64,000 bases of DNA from Pseudorasbora parva (lineage: Eukaryota > Chordata > Actinopteri > Cypriniformes > Gobionidae), in assembly GCF_024679245.1 (NCBI RefSeq), contig NC_090177.1, positions 45,978,018 to 46,042,017 on the forward strand, given 5' to 3'. The translations under genes were made by a program, and so were the position numbers. The notes beneath the pieces were generated by a model, which was not told the origin of the DNA, did not search any database, and saw only the letters and a list, made by a program, of their open reading frames with translations. Shown here piece by piece: positions 45,251-57,600 of this stretch (positions are counted from its first letter, which is position 1; every line of letters starts with the position of its first letter).

Positions 45251-45349
<99 letters not shown>

Positions 45350-45440
45350 CATCCATCCATCCATCCATCCATCCATCCATCCATCCATCCATCCATCCAT
45401 CCATCCATCCATCCATCCATCCATCCATCCATCCATCCAT
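45251..45440. repeat. Compound microsatellite (TATC)n then (CATC)n
   Basis: About 24 TATC units pass abruptly into about 23 CATC units near 45349, as if one base change spread through the right half. Confidence 0.97.
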
Positions 45441-45540
45441 AATAAAATTATTTTTGTTCCTCAGGAACATTTAAGGAGCGCTGACTCAAGAAAACAGGAG
45501 TTTAACAGCTTAGCTGTGATGAGATTGATTTTGCATCTTG

Positions 45541-46124
45541 CTTGCAAGTGAGTACCCAAACATGGATGGTTTTCAGTCATGTCTTTTATACAGTGTGTTA
45601 CACAATGGCGGCATTGTGGGTTCTCCAGGCAGCCCATTTATACGAACAATCAAATGTGTATATATGATAGTCTTTCCACAGTTCTGCACAGTAAAGAAGA
45701 GCAAACTTTGTCATGGTTGCTTAGGCCAGTGGAAGATCAGTTTATGGTCATTTATCCAGCGGTCCAACCTCAATCAAATTGTAGCAACTGTGGTTTGTTT
45801 GCAATTGCATTTGATTGTGTATTATGCTGCAACATGAGGCCAGAAAACTGCCACTTCCGTGAGGGCCGGTTGAGGACAGAACTTTTAACTTCTTTCAGGA
45901 AAGGCCAAATACATTTTAAAACAGAGCCGAGAGTGAGCACAGTAAAATTAAGACAGACTCGTGTGAATGTGTACTGCATTTGCAGGACTGCACACAGAAC
46001 TGAAGTGCTGGTTGAATGTACTTCGTGCAATGGGTGGTATCATCCTAACTGTGTACAGATGCCCCAAAATGCCATTACTGGGGATGAAGACTGGCACTGC
46101 CCCAAATGTACTGACAAAATCTAA
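45541..46124 (+). pseudogene. Ulp1-like cysteine protease C-end fused to a PHD finger, frame-broken
   Basis: The first frame reads ASEYPNMDGFQSCLLYSVLH, the part before the catalytic His-Trp of Ulp1-like proteases, but the His-Trp itself appears deleted. After a frame change near 45650 the second frame has MCIYDSLST (Asp), then QPQSNCSNCGLFAIAF with the Gln and nucleophile Cys. A C4HC3 PHD finger follows: VYCICRTAHRTE, VECTSCNGWYHPNC, DWHCPKC, ending at 46124 (TAA follows at 46122). Proteases of this kind with PHD ends occur in many copies in fish and invertebrate genomes, usually tied to mobile DNA. Ulp1 enzymes cleave SUMO-like modifiers. The loss of His and the frameshift make this copy inactive. 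Confidence 0.8.
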
Positions 46125-46270
46125 CATACATTTTTTTTCTTCTTCCTGAAGCCACTTCACGAAGGCAAATGACAGAAAGTGAAGTAAGAATCATTATTCT
46201 TATAGGACCCATGCAATAAATGTTTCAAATATTGGTTTCAATATTGGCAACTTTTTCATTGCTTTAATCA

Positions 46271-47219
46271 CAGTTTTTCTCAGTCGCTTTGGCTCATTTC
46301 TCAGATCAGAATAGAAATTCTCAAAACTACCTGTTCATTTCTCAGATCATTGTGTAACTTGTGCACATCAAAAAAGCAGTTTCTCATTTCTTTGAACAAG
46401 TTGCAAATGCTTTGGTCCATCCATGCCAATGATTATGTCCAGTTCTCTGTTGTTTCCTACATTATCAGTTGCTTATGTCATGTTGATCTAAATGTATTAT
46501 ATTGGGTCTCTGTTGAACAGTCTCACCCCCCACAAGATATAGGCACAAGCTCATAGCATAAGTCTTTACAGGCAAAATGGTTGAACAAGTTGTCATAATA
46601 TGTCAAGCATATTTCTATCATTTCTATATTTCCATTCTAAATCTGTCCTGAATTGGTAAATTGCTCCCAGGTGAATGTTGACTTTCTCTAATGAAGGTGC
46701 TTCTCATATATATACAGCACCGCATGTACAGTTTTTCCTATGTTCACATTTCTTCTTTAGGTTTTTTGTGTGTGTGTGTGTGCTATTTAGTACTGTCTTT
46801 TCATTTCTGTATCTCAATTACATTTTCGGTCAATAAAATACAATACAAACAGTGAGAGTGTAAATTTGAATATTTTCCATTCTCTTACAATAACACTCAC
46901 ACACACTAAGATGTAACTTACAATTGACAATAATTGTCATCAAAACTTTAGCCATAGTTTCCATCAAAACATCCCTCCAGAGTAAACTGTTATATTGACA
47001 ACATGACTAAACAATCTGACTGTCGTATCCGTACACAACGACACAAGATACACAATTGTCATTCTGATGGCACTGACATGTTCTTTGACACAGATATTTA
47101 CTTCTGAGAGATGAACGAAGGATTTTGAGCAAGAGAGTGGCTTTTGCAGGTTATCCATGGGGTTTTGCTGTTTGTACAAATTGTTTTGAGAAATGCACCA
47201 AAGCGACTGAGAAAAACTG
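46271..47219. mobile_element. MITE with CAGTTTTTCTCAGTCGCTTTGG ends, 949 bp
   Basis: Both ends share CAGTTTTTCTCAGTCGCTTT, one inverted. TTCTCA-type words recur inward. No target duplication is certain and no transposase frame is seen. Confidence 0.8.
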
Positions 47220-47333
47220 TATTATACATGTTCTTGCGTATCTATTATTTAAATTGATTTTTTTTTATGTAGCCATGTAGAGTCAAGTTTTTATTTTACA
47301 TTTTGCTTTGTAAGCAGGGTCTCAGGAATACAT

Positions 47334-47337
<4 letters not shown>

Positions 47338-47387
<50 letters not shown>

Positions 47388-47400
47388 ATATATTTATATA

Positions 47401-47487
<87 letters not shown>
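47338..47487. repeat. (TA)n microsatellite with TTTA interruptions
   Basis: About 150 bases of TA dinucleotides directly visible. Confidence 0.97.
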
Positions 47488-47490
<3 letters not shown>

Positions 47491-48455
47491 CAGTACTAGA
47501 CGGGTCTCTCTGAACAGGAATCAATTAAAATATTGAGCAAACCTATAAAGAAACACATTTTATGAGTGTTTGGAAATGTGACATGGGGCAAGTGCTAGAA
47601 CACACTTTGATGTGTAGGGGGATTTTGCCTCTACCTCGCTCCCAAATTATAAAGTCAAATTACTTAAAAATGAATACAATAATAGTCATGGTCACTCTGA
47701 ACAGGAATCACTTGAAGGAATGAGCGAACCTATAAAGGACATTTTTTTGTGAACTTTTGAATATTGGACATGGGGAAGTGCTTGAATGCACATAGACATT
47801 TGGGGTGAGTTTACCATTAATTTTCTCCAAAACTATACTGTTACGACCGCTAGAGGTCAGCCGTAACAAAAAGGAAGGGAGTCTCACTACCAGAGAGATA
47901 TCAAAAGGATGCAAGTTTATTTACAATGAAAATAAGGGTTTCAGCAAAAGGGGCAGACACGGCCAAAACAATAAACAAAACAATCTTCTTTTGAACCTAA
48001 ATTACCTAACCAAAAAATAAAGAAAACAAAACACAACTTACCTATCTCCCTTAACCATAAACAAAGTGATAAACATAAATAAATTGGTGTCCAAACACTC
48101 ACAACCTCCTAAAACACTCACAATCTCTCTAGCATGACACTCTCAAACAAACAATGACGAAACGAACGGTATAATCAGAAAGTCACTGGAAGCAAAGAAC
48201 GAGGGCGATATAGCACAAAGTCAACGAGGCACAAGGCAAAGGCTGAGTGTTTGGGGCGGTCCTTAAGTACTGGTCAGGTGTTAAGAGGGACCAATCCGTG
48301 TTTCCCCACCGGTAAGTGGAAACCACGCCCACCTGGAACACAGACACAACTATACATACAGAAAGAGTATATACACAGACAAATGACAGATTAAAACAGA
48401 CAAGATACCTTGGGTTCTTAACACCCCCCTCCATAAAAATAAAACATGTAATGTT

Positions 48456-49019
48456 TTACTGATTGACACGGGATAGTGAGTCAGCAATGACATTTTCAAT
48501 ACCTCTTTTATGACAGATTATCAGATTGTAACTTTGACAGATCAAAGACCATCGCATTAAACGATGATTGGCATTAGACATTTGTTGAAGGAATGTAAGG
48601 GGGTTATGATCAGTGAAGATAGTAACAGGTTGTACACTAGAACCGATATACACTTCAAAGTGCTGTAAGGCAAGAATCAAGGCTAGGGCATCTTTCTCTA
48701 TGGTGCTGTAGTGAATTTGATGCTTCAAGAATTTTTTTGAAAAGAAGCTGATGGGATGATTCAAACCATCCGTACCAGTCTGCAATAAGACAGCACCAAC
48801 ACCAGTACCACTAGCATCAACTTCTAACAGAAATGGCCTTTCAAAATTGGGTGCAACGAGGACAGGTGTACTACAGAGCAGAGTTTTCAGAGCATCAAAA
48901 GCAGATTGACAAACAGAAGTCCACCTGAATGAGGCTGTTTTTCGCAGTAACCCAGTGAGAGGGCTAGCAACGTCAGATAATTTTTTACAAAAACATCGAT
49001 AGTAACCGGTCATTCCCAA
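48456..49019 (-). pseudogene. Gmr1-like RNase H domain
   Basis: The frame begins with the end of the RT thumb (GMTGYYRCFCKKLSDVASPL) and holds the RNaseH-like domain: LEVDASGTGVGAVL (Asp), HYSTIEKDALALILAL (Glu) and FTDHNPLTFL (Asp). It ends IADSLSRVNQ near the purine tract, so it is the 3' end of pol. A frameshift near 49020 separates it from the RT. Confidence 0.9.
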
Positions 49020-50076
49020 AAAACGACGGAGCTCTCTTCTCTTCTGAGGGACTGGAAAGTCGAGGATAGCCTGAATTTTTGAGTTCAGTGGGCGCCATTG
49101 AGTTCACATGACCACTACCGACTTCTTTACCCAAGTATGTGATTTTAGCACATCTAAATTCACACTTAGCTAGATTCAAGGTAAGATTAGCATCTCTGAG
49201 ACGTTTAAAGACTTCCTCTAAAGTGTTCAGATGATCTTCCCAAGTGTTAGCATAACACACAACGTCATCTAAATATGCCTCACAATTTGATACATTGGAT
49301 AACACAATGGACATTAAACGTTGAAAAGTCGCTCCAGCGTTTCGAAGGCCAAAAGGCATAACCCGGTATTGTAGGAACATTTCAGGGGTGGCAAAGGCAG
49401 AGATTTCGGAGGCCCGCTCTGTGAGCGGCACTTGCCAATAACCTTTTAGTAGATCAAGTTTTGTTACGAATTTAGCATTTCCCACTCGATCAACACAGTC
49501 TTCCATGCGTGGCAGTGGAAATGAATCAGCCTTAGTTAACGCATTAACTTTTCTGTAATCTGTACAGAATCTCGAAGTACCGTCTGGCTTAGGGACGAAA
49601 AGACATGGTGAGCACCATGGACTGGAACTAGGGACTGCTAAGTTATGTTCAAGTAAATAATGAGTTTCCTTCCCCATCAGGTCTCTCTTAAGTGGATTAA
49701 CACGATAAGCGTTCTGTTTAACAGGTGCATGGGACTCAACGTCAATATCGTGTTTTATCACGTGTGTAGTGGTAGGATAGTCACTGAACAAAGTCGGATA
49801 TCTTTCCACCAAAGTTTGTATATCAGCCTGGGCAGACGTAGACAAGTGTAACAATTTTGCTGAAAAGTTTGACAGAGTCTCTGAGTTGGATAACCGAGCA
49901 GTTGAGAATGTAGCACTATTCATCTTCAAAACGTCTACTTCAGGTGAATAATCTGACAGTGGTACATTCACTGGGGCGACAGTAACAACGGGGATCTTAG
50001 CCTCAGAGTTAGGACGGGTCACATACACCTTTAGCATATTAATGTGACAAACTCTCGACTTTCTCTTACGTATCAA
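48985..50076 (-). pseudogene. Gmr1-like reverse transcriptase domain
   Basis: Starting from a chromodomain-like linker (KSRVCHINMLKVYV), the frame has HDIDVESHAPVKQNAYRVNP, SPWCSPCLFVPKPDGTSRFC, KLDLLKGYWQVPLTERA, VMPFGLRNAGATFQRLM and the catalytic YLDDVVCYA. The family-typical length is kept. Stops and a frameshift near 50080-50220 cut it off from the integrase frame, and it loses frame again after GKEVGSGHVNSM. Confidence 0.92.
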
Positions 50077-50218
50077 CTACATAATCGGTATCGCTTAGTT
50101 TCTCTTTAATCTCATAAGGCCCAGTAAATTTAGCTCGAAGCACTGAACCAGGCACGGGAAGTAAAACGAGAACTCTGTCTCCAATCTGGAAACCGCGCTG
50201 TACAGCTTTTTGGTCATA

Positions 50219-51990
50219 TCAAGTTTTCATTTGGTCTTGGGCTGAATCAAGCGAATGTTTTGCCAGCTTCCAGAGTTTATGCAGTCTTTCACGAAAAGCG
50301 CTAACGTAATCTAGGATGTTTGTAGTGGGAGACGAACGGTCGGAAGAAAGAATCTGTTCTTGTAAAATTTTCAAGGGGCCACGCACAGTGTGTCCAAAAA
50401 TCAATTCAGAAGGACTGAACCCGAGGGACGCTTGAGTCGTGGTACGTATTGCAAACAACAAGAGTGGGACCTCTTCATCCCATTCTTTCTGTTCTCCGAC
50501 ACAAAACGTTCGCAACATGGATTTGAGAGTTTGATGAAAACGTTTGAGGGCACCTTGTGACTGAGGATGGTAAGCGCTAGATACTTGATGTTTAATGTTT
50601 AGTTTTTTTATTACTTTGGCAAACACTTTGGACATGAAATTAGTACCTTGATCAGATTGAATGTATTTCGGCACTCCGAAAGTGGTACAGAATTTTATAA
50701 TTGCTTTGACAATAGCATGAGCCTTAAGGGAACGAAGTGGTATCGCTTCGGGATACCTGGTTGACGCACACATCAACGTTAACAAATACGAATTTCCCGA
50801 TTTTGTTTTGGGTAATGGCCCAACGCAATCAATCAAGATTCGCTCAAATGGTTCGCCAAGCACGGGTATTGGCTTCAATGGGGCTGGAGGGATAACTTGA
50901 TTGGGCTTACCTGATACTTGACATGCGTGACAGGATTTACAGAATTTAGAAACGTCAGATTTCATCGAAGGCCAAAAAAACTGTTTCAAAAGATTATCGT
51001 AAGTTTTTCGGATGCCTACATGACCAGAAAGTTCATGGTCATGTGCCACACTCAATACCTGTTCTCGAAAGGGTTTTGGAACAACAACTTGAAAAACAGT
51101 ACCCCAGTCATCCTTGACATGACTAGGAGACCACTTACGCATAAGAACGCCATCTTCAAAGAAGTAGGTCGCAGGATGTTCTGGCAAAACAGTCGGCTCG
51201 GCAGCAGCTGCAAAACAGTGACACAGACTTTGATCGGCACTTTGTGCCCCAATTAACGTAGTTTTACCAAATGGTAAATCAACATCTGGAAGTGCGCACA
51301 CTTTCAACTGAACCGAATCAACTTTCTCTGTTTCAGCAGAATTGTCAGCACACAAAAATGTTTTTGACAGATCAACAGAATCTTTGAATTTATGAGCTTG
51401 AGCTCGTGTCACTACACATGTGCAAAACACTTCAGGAAACTCCCCTTGCAACGCATCCTCGTCGTGCGCATCAGGAACATCTATCACTTCGGGTAAACAG
51501 AAAACTTTGTCACCGGCTAGATCATTGCCTAAAATGAGCGAAACACCTTTAACAGGTAATTCAGATCTAACTGCCAGCTTAACTGTCCCTGAAATTATTC
51601 CAGAGCGTAAATGGACACTGTGCAAAGGAACTTTAACTACAGTGAGGTCAATACCTTGCACTAACACACTGGAACCACAACTTGACTTTTCAGAAAACGG
51701 TAACACCCTCTCTAAAATGAAAGATTGCGCCGCGCCCGTATCACGGAGCATGCGAATGCTTTTCGTTTCAGAGTCGGCTTCCTTAAGTGACACGACACCA
51801 TCAAAAATAAATGGCTCAAAAGCAGATTCAGCGGTTGTATCTAAAGATACTAGCTCAGGGTACACATCAGGTCGATCAACTAATGCAACACTTTTAAAAG
51901 TGGTCGCTTTCTTACCGGCTTTACGCTTCAAAACGGGGCAAACGGCAATGAGATGCCCCAACTCATGACAGTAAAAACATTCACGGTTTT
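50219..51990 (-). pseudogene. Gmr1-like zinc knuckle, protease and integrase
   Basis: From the right: a CCHC knuckle (CFYCHELGHLIAVC), the aspartic protease (MLRDTGAAQSFI with Asp-Thr-Gly, later GVSLILGNDLAG), then the integrase. The integrase has a HHCC zinc finger (HDHELSGHVGIRKTYDNLL, then CKSCHACQ), first Asp in ILIDCVGPLPKTKSG and second Asp in IQSDQGTNF. Exactly 35 residues on, where the third acidic residue is expected, it has Lys (QSQGALKRFHQTLK; codon AAA). Thus the catalytic Glu is lost and the enzyme should be dead even without the frame breaks. The frame ends with a stop at 50219. Confidence 0.92.
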
Positions 51991-52835
51991 CGCTGCGTTC
52001 TGGAGCAGAACTTCGGGAACTAATTCATAAGCGCGCAAAACGGCGGTCTTCATCACATCATAATCCAAGCTCTGTTCAAGCGTTAACGCTGAACAGACCT
52101 CCTGGGCTTTACCGACGAGCTTACACTGTAACAACAGCGGCCAAACATTCCGCGGCCATTTTAACGTGGCGGCGATTCGCTCAAAAACAGTGAAATAAGT
52201 GTCAACCTCACTTTCACGGAACAACGGAACTAGTGCTATTTGACGACTAATATCAAATCCGGGTTGACTTACTTGTGGGGTGCGTCGAGGTGCAGGAATA
52301 GGCTCGGAGTGGAAGCGGTGATGGGCGACGACACAGGCACGCTCGCGCCAGGCGCATCAACAGCTGAGGGGTGAACAGGCGATTTTGTTTTCAGTTCGAG
52401 CTCCAGCATTTTGAGCTTGATTGCTCGCTTGGTTTCAAGTTCAACTGTGCGTGCATGCAGCAGCTGACTCTGATATTGTTGCCTGCCCAACTCCAACTCC
52501 AGCTCTTTCAGTTTGATCGCCAGTAAGGGATTTTGCGGAGACGGCAGATCGACGGGATCTATGCTAGCCAGTTCCTCGGGTTTGGGCTGTTCTCCCTCAC
52601 CCACGGGACCCGGCAACCGAAGTGCAACACCCGCCGAGTCGCGCTCCTCTGACAAAACTCCCTGCTCCACCAAATGTTTGTAAATCGCATCCTTAAGCTC
52701 ACGTTTCACTGCACCACGAGGAACTGTAATTTGATATAAATCCGCGATTGAAAACAGATCGTCTTTGCGGCAGATATCCAATTGATCAGCCGTAGGCTGA
52801 ACCGCAAACCTTTCTAGCTCAAATTTTAAAGACAT
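51928..52835 (-). pseudogene. Gmr1-like gag, broken in two frames
   Basis: The ATG at 52835 (MSLKFELERFAVQPTADQLD) opens a matrix-like part with SAP-like helices and a long Glu/Leu-rich coiled segment (LLAIKLKELELELGRQQYQS). A stop at about 52269 follows DAPHK. The SCAN-like capsid continues in another frame (52224-51928: DTYFTVFERIAATLKWPRNV, then AYELVPE). A deletion then removes the capsid end and leads out of frame into the zinc knuckle. Confidence 0.85.
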
Positions 52836-54196
52836 CGCGAATTCCCTCCCCCTCAAAATGAAAACCACTAGCCAAACTAAAATATACAAAGCAAATTTCT
52901 TGAGATATACACGCAACGACGACAGTCCAATTGGTCTTTTGAAAAAAAGAAAACTTTAAGACGAGCCCCCAATTTCTGTTACGACCGCTAGGGGTCAGCC
53001 GTAACAAAAAGGAAGGGAGTCTCACTACCAGAGAGATATCAAAAGGATGCAAGTTTATTTACAATGAAAATAAGGGTTTCAGCAAAAGGGGCAGACACGG
53101 CCAAAACAATAAACAAAACAATCTTCTTTTGAACCTAAATTACCTAACCAAAAAATAAAGAAAACAAAACACAACTTAACTTACCTATCTCCCTTAACCA
53201 TAAACAAAGTGATAAACATAAATAAATTGGTGTCCAACAGACAAAGAACAGACTTAAAACAGACAAGATACCTTGGGTTCTTAACAATACAGTAAAATTA
53301 CTTTAAACCTGATACAGTAATAGTCAGGATAACTCTGAACAGGAATCACTTGAAGGAATGAGCGAACCTATAAAGGACATTTTTTGGTGAACTTTTGAAT
53401 ATTGGACATGGGGAAGTGCTTGAATGCACATAGACATTTGGGGTGAGTTTACCATTAATTTTCTCCAAAACTATGCAGTAAAATTACTTTAAACCTGATA
53501 CAGTAATAGTCAGGATAACTCTGAACAGGAATCAAGTGAAAAAAATGAGCGACTCTATAAAATAAATATTGTCATGAGTGTTTGAAAATGGAAAATGTGT
53601 AAGTGCTTGAATGCACTTTTATTTTTGGGGTATTTACCTTAACTTTTCTACAAAACTATACAGTAAATTAACTTGTAAGTGAATACAGCAATAGGCAGGA
53701 TCATTCTGAACAGGAATCAAGTGAAAAAACGTGGAAACCTATTAAGGAAAGATTTGTAATGGGTTTTAGAAAAATGGACGGTGTTAAATGATTGTTGGGG
53801 CGAGTTTGACTGTACTTTTCTCCAAAACTATACAGTAAAATGCCTTGTAAATACAGTAATAGTTAGGGTCACTCTGAACAAATATCAATTGACAGAATGA
53901 GCAAACCTATAAAGGAAAGATTTTTATGATTTTTTTTGAAAATTGAACAGAGCAAGTGCTTGTATAAATCATGTATAAAAAGTAACATTAATGATGTATG
54001 ATAATTAACATGAATATTAACATAAATTAATAGTAATGAATGTATAATAATTAATATATAATACATATAAAACATTAAAATAAAAAACATGAATACAATT
54101 AAAATGTATCAATTATGAATAATAATTAATGTTCAGCATATACAAAAATTAAAATGAAAAAATAAAAAGTAATGATATTAAGATGAATAATATTAA

Positions 54197-54214
54197 TTAA
54201 TAGTAATAAATAAT

Positions 54215-54273
<59 letters not shown>

Positions 54274-54384
54274 ATATATAATTTAAACTTATTCTAATTT
54301 AATTTATTGATTAGTATATAAAAGGAATTAAGTATATAAAAGGAAAGCTGAAATTAATCCTCACAAATATGAAGATTTAAATAC

Positions 54385-54417
<33 letters not shown>

Positions 54418-54420
54418 TAA
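54197..54420. repeat. (TA)n and (AAT)n microsatellites
   Basis: (TA)n lies at about 54220-54267 and (AAT)n at about 54386-54416, in AT-rich sequence. Confidence 0.9.
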
Positions 54421-54585
54421 TTTTTATTTTAGTTTACTTTTAATACAGTTATAATCAAGTACTTTTTTACTTTTTCTTAAGTAGGGTTGTCGTTGTTGTT
54501 GTAGTACTTTTACTAAAGTAAATATGGCTCTGGTTATTTATACTTTTACGTACGTACTGAGATTCAGTACTTCCTCCACCTTGGT
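54290..54585 (-). repeat. Inverted end fragment of the 15601-type hAT element
   Basis: Reversed, it matches 15605-16090: GTACTGAGATTCAGTACTTC, CATATTTACTTAAG-like words and AATCCTCA. It stops just short of the terminal CAGTGGTGG. Confidence 0.8.
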
Positions 54586-54613
54586 TAGAGGCGATCACAA
54601 TTTAAGCCACCTG

Positions 54614-57600
54614 CACTGTAAAAAATTGTGCCGTAAAATAACGGTAATCTACTGGCAGCTGTGGTTTCCAGCAATGTACTGTTAATTTACAGCCCTCTAC
54701 TGTTTATATACAGATCTCCTTTTTTACAGTATTTTACCGTAATAATACCATGAAATGTTACTTTTCATTTGGAAAACTGATCGCTTCAAACAGTTCTCAT
54801 TTTAAAACTAGTATTTATAGGTGTTTGTATCGTAAAACTTAATTTGAGTCATTTCACACGTGTAAGGTGTAGAAGTAAAATAATTTAGAAACATGACTTT
54901 AACTTCAATTTTTGCGGTTCATTGAGCAACACACGTATGTGATAAATTACTCAACAAACGGCTCATAACTGCATCAGCAAACACAGTCACTGCCGTTAAA
55001 TAAAGCATCAGGCAGCATATCATCAATGTTTCTCTGCTCATCCTGGACTTAAGCACAGGCTCTACTCTTCAGCACAACGGTAACCCACAAAACTAATGAA
55101 TTCAACTGAAAGATCTCTTCTATATCATCTTGTGCAACACCACATAAACACAGGTCATTTTAATATTTACTCTCCTTATCAGTTACTGACTTTGCACAAC
55201 TTTTTTCTAATAACTTTCACTAATATTGCAGTGAAAATATCTTGATTCATCTGGTAAATTTGACTGTTACGTTTTACAGTATATTACTGTTTTTCCCTGA
55301 TTTAACGGTAATCTACTGGCAGCTCTGGTTGCCAGTAAAGTGCCGTTTTTTTACAGTACTTTTCTGTAAAGGAATTTACAGTTTCTTACTGTTAATTTAC
55401 GGTTCCCTCTGTGGGTTTTTTCATCTAACCCCTTTAACCCTTTTAACCCCACAGCAAAATCTTCAGTTTTAAATGAACACTGAGGAGTGTACACACTACA
55501 GAGTGTTAGAGTAATTGAAGCATTGATGAAGTTCATGAGATAATTAAGAGATTAATTAAGGCCTAGTCCACACGTACACGGGTATTTTTATTACCGGAGT
55601 TTTTCCTCCTCCGTTTTAAAAAACAATCGCGTCCACACAAGCACGGTTTTAAAAAAAAATCTGTCCACATGAGAACGCAAAACTACGCTATGATTGGCTG
55701 CCTGTTTCCACATGGGTCCCATTCACTGCACCGATGCACATTGCACTGAGGGATGCCATGGGCTCAAGTGAAACCCTTCCACAAGTTCCTTTACTTTGGA
55801 CTCTGTGACAGTGACAGGTAACTGTATATACACAGGTGCAGGGCCGAAGTGGACTGTATAGCTTCACACACTTGCTTTACTATTTTGTATTATTGCATTC
55901 TGGCGCCTTTGTTCTGCCATACAATGAAATAACTGAACATCTGTAGGATATGCTGTTAGTGGAGTCCACCGCATAGAATCGACTCACGTAAATCAAAAGG
56001 AGATGTGGAAAATCTGACGTCAAACAAAGGAGAGAACGGCGCGCACTTCAATTTAAAAAAACGAAATCTCCGGTTTCACCATCTACACGACAACGCTGTA
56101 ACCGGAGTTTCTAAAAATCTTCACCCTGGCCGGAGTTTTCAAAAAAGTCCGGTTTTAGTAACCGGATACAGCGTTTGCGTGTGGACGAACAGCCAAACCG
56201 CGTTGAAAAAGCTGCGGTTTTGAAAATACCCGTGTTCGTGTGGACAGGGCCTAAGTGATAACTGAGAACACCTGTTAACAAGAATCACTGAAGGACAGAG
56301 AAACACAAGAACTACAACTGACTTCAGCCACAGCTTTAGATGAAATCAACTGAAGATAAAAGAAGACATTAAATCTCTGAAGATCTCAGCAGAGGATTAA
56401 ACAACTCCACAAACAGCATTACCAGCTTCACACATTACTAACCAGACTGACTTTATTTCTGTCAGACGTCTACAGAAGCTCTTATTGAGAATTATCAGAT
56501 CTTTAGGTGTTGATGTTTAACTGAAAATATTTGGTCACCATTATGGTGATCAGTGTTTGCTTCAGTTGGGATCTTGACCCTTGACTTTATAATGATAGTT
56601 TTGCTATGTCTGCTATAACTGTGTGTGTTTCTTAAACACATTTGTTGTAGCAAAAAAGCCAAGAAAAAGAAATGGTCAGAAGTTATTGGCCGTGGTTTGC
56701 TATAATTGTAATAGGATGTTTAGTTTGTTAATCTTGTCCAGTGTTTTTCCCTAAACAAACCCATTCTTTTAAAAACACATACATTTACCCTTATTTTATG
56801 TTATTAAACTGGGACCCTTCTGAAATGATCAACCACTGATTAGGAATTAGTTATGAATGATTTATAAAGTCATGATTTTAAAAAATTGTTTGCGCTCTGC
56901 TGTTATTTCGACTCACATAGACATGAAGAATCAGCGTATGAATCTCAACAATGGTGACAATCAATAAAAAAACCCGAACAGATCAACTCTGAACATCACA
57001 AAACACTACTCAAAGTCAACACAACAACAGCACCAAAAATAAAGGCAAATAGTAAGAATTAAAGAAAAGAACCAGGCTGTTCAGCAGCATAATTTATTCG
57101 TGCCGCAATGCATGCTGGGAGTTTTGAGTGTCACCACGGCTGAGATTCATACGCCGATTCTTGATGTCTATGTGAGTCAGATTGATTCAGATGTTTTGAC
57201 CACAGGCTGTTCCCATGCTCTTCCAATTATCTGGTTGTGTCAATACTGATGTTATAAAATTATAGGGTTCAAGTTTTACAAATAATTAAGCATCAGCTAT
57301 ATGTTTATAGATAAGACTTGTAAATTATTAGTGAATTAAACCATTATTAAATAGTCAACATAATATACTCATGTTTTTTTCTCAGCTTTGTTTGCTGTAA
57401 CAAATGTATTGAAAACACACCGTTACAGCAGCTGAGATAAACTAATGTTATTGTGTCAATGTTCAAGAGCCCAACTAAAGCAAACACTGATCACCATAAT
57501 GGTAACGTCAGAAGAAACAATCAAACATCATCTGATAATTCTCAATAAGAGCTTCTGTAGTCGTCTGCCTGAAATAAAGTCAGTCTGGTTAGTAATGTGT

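Larger units (their letters stand above)
47839..53286 (-). mobile_element. Gmr1-like Ty3/gypsy retrotransposon (minus strand)
   Basis: The LTRs are at 47839-48423 (3' LTR, 585 bp) and 52977-53286 (5' LTR, 310 bp with an internal deletion of about 275 bases). On the minus strand they start TGTTAAGAACCC and end GGTCGTAACA. The 4-bp target duplication ATAC flanks both sides (47835-47838, 53287-53290). The primer-binding site TTGGGGGCTCGTC follows the 5' LTR, like a tRNA-Pro primer site. A purine tract (TATGGAGGGGGG) precedes the 3' LTR. Domain order is gag, protease, integrase, reverse transcriptase, RNaseH. Integrase ahead of RT is the copia-type order, known in the gypsy group only from Gmr1-like elements. 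Confidence 0.93.
47495..53970. repeat. Satellite of about 186-bp period, split by the Gmr1-like element
   Basis: GAACAGGAATCA anchors recur at 47513, 47699, 53337, 53524 and 53710, and a variant (GAACAAATATCA) near 53875; spacing is about 186, 187, 186 and 165. Each unit carries TCTCCAAAACTAT, CAGTAAAATTACTT and AGTGCTTGAATGCAC. The Gmr1-like insertion at 47839-53286 lies inside one unit. Confidence 0.88.

Noticed and set aside
45129..45551. 140-codon frame with SIYL and SIHP repeats
   Set aside because: It is the translation of the TATC/CATC microsatellite with random flanks.
47303..47536. 77-codon frame of Tyr-Ile repeats
   Set aside because: Translation of the (TA)n tract.
50918..51968. 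Plus-strand frames of 112 and 182 codons
   Set aside because: Antisense shadows of the Gmr1-like protease and integrase.
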